Assembly (NCBI GenBank): GCA_027627225.1
Contig: CM051029.1
Location: forward strand, 73,661,078-73,725,077
DNA: 64,000 bases
Source: Congeria kusceri
Lineage: Eukaryota; Mollusca; Bivalvia; Myida; Dreissenidae
Reading direction: 5' to 3'
A program made the translations under genes and the position numbers. The notes beneath the pieces are model-generated. The model worked only from the letters and a program-made list of their open reading frames with translations. It was not told the DNA's origin and ran no database searches. Below, one piece after another: positions 58,214 to 64,000 of the stretch (position 1 is its first letter; every line of letters starts with the position of its first letter).

Positions 58214-58439
58214 AGGCGTGTCGTCGGAAAACCAGGCTTTATGCACGTGCAGTCCACAGAGGCTTATCCAGGATGACACTTTCTTTCTTTCTTTTTTTTC
58301 TCAAGGAAGTCTCTTCTTAACATAAATACACTGTAGGCAGAAAGTGTCTTCCCCGATTAGCCTGTGCGGACTGCACAAGCTGATCCAGGACGACACTTTA
58401 CGAACGTGCATTAAGCCCGGCTTTCCCACAACACGCCTC
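58214..58439 (-). mobile_element. MITE (GGATTAGCCTGTGC family), copy 7
   Basis: Ends AGGCGTGTCGTCGG / CCACAACACGCCT; core with CTCAAGGAAGTCTCTT in reverse; left folded block partly deleted. Confidence 0.85.
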
Positions 58440-61068
58440 AAATGTTGTTTTGAAAACTTCTTCATAAACCTCTATCAAATTACTTGAATATGATTTTGTA
58501 AAATACTGGTAAGACAAATCTGGTTGCTGAAGTTTTTACACAGAGAAGTTCTGGTTATTGGTAAGATGACAGTTATGTTGTTACCATAGTTCTGGACTAT
58601 TGTTCACGAGAAAACAGAGCAACTATCGACGGATACAGAACAACTTAATCTGAAACCACACTATTATTACTTTCCTCAATTCCCAATATCATGTTATATC
58701 AAGCAGAGTGCTAACAAAATACCAAAGTTTCAAGTACAGTAAGAACACTACGGATCAACTACACGAGGACATACCGTGCATGCCGCTGTGTAACCTTGCC
58801 GGTTCCCATCGCTCTGGAAATGATCTCCTGACACACACTCTCAAACATCATTATACACAGTCACTATACACTATCACTATGTCACTGTGTTCACAACTTT
58901 GATGTCTGCCTATAAAACCAGTGTCGCATTCTACCAGTAAAACATACAATTGTCGGGCAATATCTCAGTACAATGTTCTTAGTGTCAATAATATTGTTAT
59001 TTTATTTCAACCAAAACAAGAGTCTACTGTAACCCCTTTCTACGACTAACAAGTCCTTGATCTTCTGTTAACATTAAAGTTGATCACAAACAATGCATTA
59101 TAGTTCTTTGAAGCATCACAATTCTCTATCTGTGTATTAAGTTATAGTTAATAATCAAATGAAAATAGTACAAGTTTACACTATTATTTATACACCACTG
59201 AACAATCATCAACTGTAATGTCTATGTTTCTTTCCACCGAATATCATCCACAGAATACAAGTCAAATATCCACCTCCATGCAGCACTTTGATACTGCCCA
59301 TGTTCAGTTTATATCAAACAAAAGGCTATCCTAGAAACCCACACGCTATAACAATCTCTTATATACCATAACTGATAACTTTCCCAATACTACTCAGGCA
59401 CGAAATTCTAATAGTACTACAACAAAGACAGTCTATCAGTCACAGAACTGGGTCAGACCGCTCTCATGCCACTACATCTGCGGTGAAAGCTTCTCACATC
59501 TTGCCAGATATGTCTTGCTGTATATATTGCTCTCCTAAATCCATTCCATTATAAACTGTCTGGATTAAAAACAACAACTTTTTATTATATTATATTTAAA
59601 CATATACATACATAAATACATTTGTATGTCTTAATTGTTAATGTTTATTAAACAAATGAGTTGCATAAAACTAACACTGGTACAACAGCAGAAATAAAGT
59701 TTAACTAGAATTGTCCCCAGAGTGACGAATATGAATATACTCCCACAATATGGTCTTGTCGCAAAACTATGGCATCCATTTGAAAGCAGTGGTTTAGTGG
59801 TTTGTAAAACCAACTGACCGACAGACCGGCTGGGCCCAGTTGTTTAAATATTTAACCATTGGTCAAAACTAACCACCATCCCCCCACCCCGGACTGATTA
59901 GCTCACTCCTATGTACCCCTCTAAACTTTGTTTGTAATTACAAGAATAAGAATGAACTTTGATATTCCAGTAAATAATTTACGGTACTACATAGAGTACA
60001 CAGCAACAGTATTTGATTAGAAACTATAATTGAATTCATACATAAGAGTGAGTACTTGGGTATATACTGTACTAAATATGGTATATTGGGATAAACCGCT
60101 GAGGAAATATAGTGGGCCCAACACCCTCAATAGTTAATGCGACACCCACTGGTTTACATGACACACCTGCCATCTGGAGGCATCCATACCACCTTGAACA
60201 GCCCACTAAAGGCCTCACAGTATCTGTGCCATAGCATACAACTCACCAGACATCTGATGCTTATTCCACTCTGGTGTTGTGCTGTTGTGCAATAACATTC
60301 TATAAACAGCCACTGCACACTGACTACAGCAGCAGATTCGGTGAGGAGCCAATACTAGCACTATGAGCTCCCCCGTACTGTACGTTACGTGCACATGATG
60401 TCGTCAACATGAGGAATACCACCTACTCAACTGACACTCCCACTGTTTAGGTTTTTTTTTTTTTTTGTAAACTTGTTATCCTAGTTTTGTTTGCGGTGAA
60501 GAAGACACTATAGTCTTGGTATTATCAGTTATTAAAAGACAGCGGGATTGTCATGGTGATTTTCATTGTGAGTGTTCACCGATTTCCAGAAGATTTCAGT
60601 CACTAAGACGCGTTTGCTTATTTACAGACCTATCGACCTTTGGTCGTTTGGAGATTACTTCATTTGGAGACAACTTTATTCAGAGATTACACCGCAAAGG
60701 AACAGTTCAGAACACAGCTCTAAGGATGCAGAATAACTGGCTAGAAGCTTGAGATACAGTGCATTTTACAGACACTCAAAGACAAACAATGTAACAATGT
60801 CCTTAATTCATAACATAAATCAAATTACAAGTCCCTGGAATAATCAAATTAGGCCCAAAAATGTCAACTGTGTGTTTCGGACAACGGTCTCAAAAAAGAA
60901 AGGTAGGGTAGGGATTCTTTAAACTTTCAAGACACATTTCGGTAAAAAAAAAAGAAGAAAATTATCTAAAATCTGACAAATACATATTTCACGGAAAACA
61001 ATTGTCACTAAAAACTTTAGGGTCGGGGAGTTTCCGCTAGGTTGAGTCGGTTGCCCGAAACACAGAAT
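58440..61068. other. No supported exon; presumed upstream KDM6 intron
   Basis: I looked on the minus strand for the preceding TPR exon of KDM6 (a piece ending near SADTWCSIG in relatives) and saw none. The sequence is ordinary and AT-rich, with a poly-T run near 60451-60465 and several unremarkable short ORFs. Confidence 0.45.
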
Positions 61069-61329
61069 GAGGCGAGTCCTGGGAAAACCGGACTTAATGC
61101 ATGTGCGTAAAGTGTCGTCCTCGATTAGCCTGTGCAGTCCGCAAAGGCTAATCTGGGACAACACTTTCCGCCTAAAGTGGATTTATGGTTAGAAGAGACT
61201 TTCTTGAAACAGAAAATACCATAAAAGCGGAAAGTGCCGTCCCAGATTAGCCTGTGCGGACTGCACAGGCTAATCCGGGACAACACTTTACGCACATGCA
61301 TAAAGTCCGGTTTTCCCACGATGCGCCTC
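61069..61329 (+). mobile_element. MITE (GGATTAGCCTGTGC family), copy 8
   Basis: GAGGCGAGTCCTGGG / CCCACGATGCGCCTC ends; complete folded blocks; core AAGAGACTTTCTTGAAACAG in plus orientation. One of the best-preserved copies. Confidence 0.9.
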
Positions 61330-61639
61330 GAATATTCTTTTGTTGGCCTTATTAGTAAAACCTTAAAGTGATTGCAGATTCTAACATCCTATTTTGAGCT
61401 GCAACATTACCTTTCCTTTTCTGGTATAACATCTTAAGTGTCAACCTGACATTGTCTAACTGTTATAGCTTCGTCTTTATTCATATGTTATTCATAAAGC
61501 CACAAATGTAACTGAATTTGGAATTATTATGGCTTCTGACATTTTGCACGAAGACATATGTAAATGAAATGGTAAGCAGAGTTAATTTATGACCGAAATA
61601 CTTACAGAAAACAATAATACTTGGATTGCTTTTAGTGTA

Positions 61640-62500
61640 TTATCATCATCATCATCATCGGCATCATCGGCGCCGGCATCACCATCATCATCATCATCGT
61701 CATCATCACCACCATCATCATCATCGGCGGCGGCATCACCATCATCATCATCATCATCACCACCATCATCATCATCACCATCACCACCACCATCATCATC
61801 ATCATCATCACCATCACCACCATCATCATCATCACCACCATCATCATCACCATCGTGGTACCACCATCACCACCACCATCATCACCACCATCACCACCAC
61901 CATCATCATCATCATCACCATCACCACCATCATCATCATCGGCATCACCATCATGATCATCATCATCGTGATATCACCATCATCATCATCGGCATCATCG
62001 GCGGCGGCATCACCATCATGATCATCATCACCATCATCATCATCGGCATCATCGGTGGCGGCATCATCATCATCATCATCATCATCGGCGGCATCACCAT
62101 CATCATAATCATCACCATCATCAGCGGCGGCATCACCATCATCATAACCATCACCATCATAATCATCAACATCATCATCCTCATCGTTGTCATCATCGGC
62201 GGCGGCATCACCATCATCATCATCACTATCACCATCATAATCATCAACATCATCATCCTCATCGTTGTCATCACCATCATCATCATCACTATCACCATCA
62301 TAATCATCAACATCATCATCCTCATCGTTGTCATCACCATCATCATCATCACTATCACCATCACCATCATAATCATCAACATCATCATCCTCATCATTGT
62401 CATCATCGTCATCATCAGCGGCTGCATCACCATCACCATCATAATCATCAACATCATCATCCTCATCGTTGTCATCATCATCATCATCATCAACAACAAG
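61640..62500. repeat. (CAT/CAC)n compound microsatellite, ~860 bp
   Basis: Almost pure trinucleotides CAT, CAC, CGG and CGT with a higher-order pattern. A block of about 75 bp (TAATCATCAACATCATCATC then CTCATCGTTGTCATC) recurs four to five times between 62160 and 62480. All frames are free of stops over long stretches on both strands (poly-His, Ser, Ile, Asp, Met), so ORFs here have no meaning. Confidence 0.95.
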
Positions 62501-63093
62501 AACTTTTGATCTTGTACAAGGCAACAGTGTTATTTTCTGAAGAAATTTCCACCGAAACATGGCAGCTAAACAATTCTAGAATCATCAATGAGAATTTATT
62601 GTTGATCAGAACAAAGAATTCAGTTAAAACAACATCTAACTGGAACATGTTAATATGTTTGTTTATCAATAAATACCTTTTTTATTCTTAATTAGAACCT
62701 GTGTGACTGACAATAATTTTACATTTTTTAAATCTCCAAAAACATATCAAATGAACATCTTTTCTTACAATCAAGAATTGACCGTATTTCTGACTTTGAT
62801 TGTGTATTAGTTTTAAATATCAAGGCCATTTGAAAGAGTCCTTAGTTTCAAATTGAAAGACCACTCCATACATATAAACGTCAGAAGATGTATGGAAAAA
62901 TGTGTTTATGTCTTAGATACAAACAACACAAAATTTTGTTTGGTGCATCACACTATTTTCTGTGCAATAATACAAAATAGCATGTAGACAAGTGCAGAAA
63001 ATCTGATCCTTCAAGCAAATTTAGTTCACAATGCATTCCTTGACAGTCAAAAGAGCCAATCAGCATAGAGCAACAGATAAGGCGCGTATTTGC

Positions 63094-63660
63094 GTAAATA
63101 CGCAATTCTGAAACCCCTTTTACGCAATTAATTTTATACTTGATGAGTAACAAAACTCAATTAAAACACTAAATACGCAAAAAACGGCAAACTCCGTGCA
63201 TAAAGTGATTGACTGACATGGGTACGAAATGACCGATAGATGTGTAAGAAACAGCAGAAAATGGTTACAAAACTGTTATGTTAAGAAACGACAGACACCT
63301 ATAATACGAAGCAGTTTGATTGGAAATAATTTGAGATTTTCAATTAAAACTAGTCAAGAAACCATTGAAATATTCAGTAAATACGCAATTCTGAAACCCC
63401 TTTTACGCAATTAATTTTATACTTGATGAGTAACAAAACTCAATTAAAACACTAAATACGCAAAAAACGGCAAACTCCGTGCATAAAGTGATTGACTGAC
63501 ATGGGTACGAAATGACCGATAGATGTGTAAGAAACAGCAGAAAATGGTTACAAAACTGTTATGTTAAGAAACGACAGACACCTATAATACGAAGCAGTTT
63601 GATTGGAAATAATTTGAGATTTTCAATTAAAACTAGTCAAGAAACCATTGAAATATTCAG
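63094..63660. repeat. 283 bp perfect direct tandem duplication
   Basis: 63094-63376 and 63377-63659 appear identical, from GTAAATACGCAATTCTGAAA to CATTGAAATATTCA. Each copy carries the same short ORF (begins MTDRCVRNSRKWLQNC), which resembles nothing I know. Either a recent duplication or an assembly artefact. Confidence 0.92.
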
Positions 63661-63748
63661 TAATTTTTTTTTTCACACTGGCATGAGATCTTCTAAATAG
63701 TATCAAAACATCGTCGAATTGAGGTTACACTGAATTGGAGACACAACA

Positions 63749-63969
63749 GGGTAATCGCATAATGGATGGTTTCCCGTCGTTAGTTAGGCCACAAAAACAC
63801 AGAGGGTAATCGCATAATGGATGGTTTCCCGTCGTTAGTTAGGCCACAGAAACACTGAGGGTAATCGCATAATGGATGGTTTCCCGTCGTTAGTTAGGCC
63901 ACAAAAACACTGAGGGTAATCGCATAATGGATGGTTTCCCGTCGTTAGTTAGGCCACAGAAACACAGAG
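63749..63969. repeat. 55 bp tandem repeat, 4 copies
   Basis: Units of GGGTAATCGCATAATGGATG, GTTTCCCGTCGTTAGTTAGG and CCACAAAAACACAGA at 55 bp spacing. Differences are single bases (ACAGA / ACTGA; CAGAAAC / CAAAAAC). Confidence 0.93.
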
Positions 63970-64000
63970 GCAAAAATTGACAAGAATAACACTATTTATC

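Noticed and set aside
60516..60752. 78-residue plus-strand ORF
   Set aside because: No family resemblance, no splice context, composition like its surroundings.
61589..62560. Long ORFs on both strands (poly-His/Ser/Ile and poly-Asp/Met)
   Set aside because: Direct result of the CAT/CAC microsatellite; no non-repeat domain.
23041..63969. CRISPR-like repeat arrays
   Set aside because: Units are directly adjacent with no unique spacers, in a eukaryotic intron-rich context; these are minisatellites.

Overview
The window is a eukaryotic, intron-rich, AT-rich and repeat-dense nuclear segment, most likely from a bivalve mollusc. A heterodont such as Dreissena is my best guess, inferred from the type of repeats, a TRIM/NHL-like gene, D8C/VWDE-type genes and a pseudogene of an ORF family common in bivalve genomes. 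Exons were rebuilt by hand from splice sites and codon phase. Most GT-AG junctions below agree in phase, and the resulting proteins match known families.

Left third (1-22.4 kb): a LINE reverse-transcriptase fragment lies at the left edge. Next is the 5' part of a minus-strand gene for a secreted VWDE-like protein (start 9699; nine exons seen; continues past the left edge). It is head-to-head with a small plus-strand gene (11440-15687) for a type I membrane protein with the same N-terminal D8C-type domain. Each gene has one single-base frameshift. A plus-strand TRIM/NHL-like gene (20583-22363) follows, without a visible RING/B-box exon.

Middle (22.4-39 kb): mostly repeats. These include a 1.4 kb bivalve repeat with internal ~180 bp units, a decayed ORF-family pseudogene, a foldback element interrupted by a TIR transposon, a 56 bp minisatellite and a 4.1 kb satellite of 29 bp units with a 1767 bp higher-order duplication.

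Right part (39-57.7 kb): sixteen minus-strand exons of the histone H3K27 demethylase KDM6 (UTX). They cover the last TPR repeat, the linker, the JmjC domain (HxE...H iron ligands present) and the C-terminal zinc domain to the stop codon. Upstream N-terminal exons are not seen. The remaining sequence to 64 kb holds MITEs, a long CAT microsatellite and two tandem duplications.

The most unusual observation is in KDM6. At least five of its exon borders are joined to tandem arrays whose unit contains a copy of that border: exon edge plus GT donor, or acceptor AG with or without exon start. One intron (56315-57515) consists only of an array of splice donors followed directly by an array of splice acceptors. 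A second unusual observation is a pair of foldback elements, each with two opposed tRNA-like modules.
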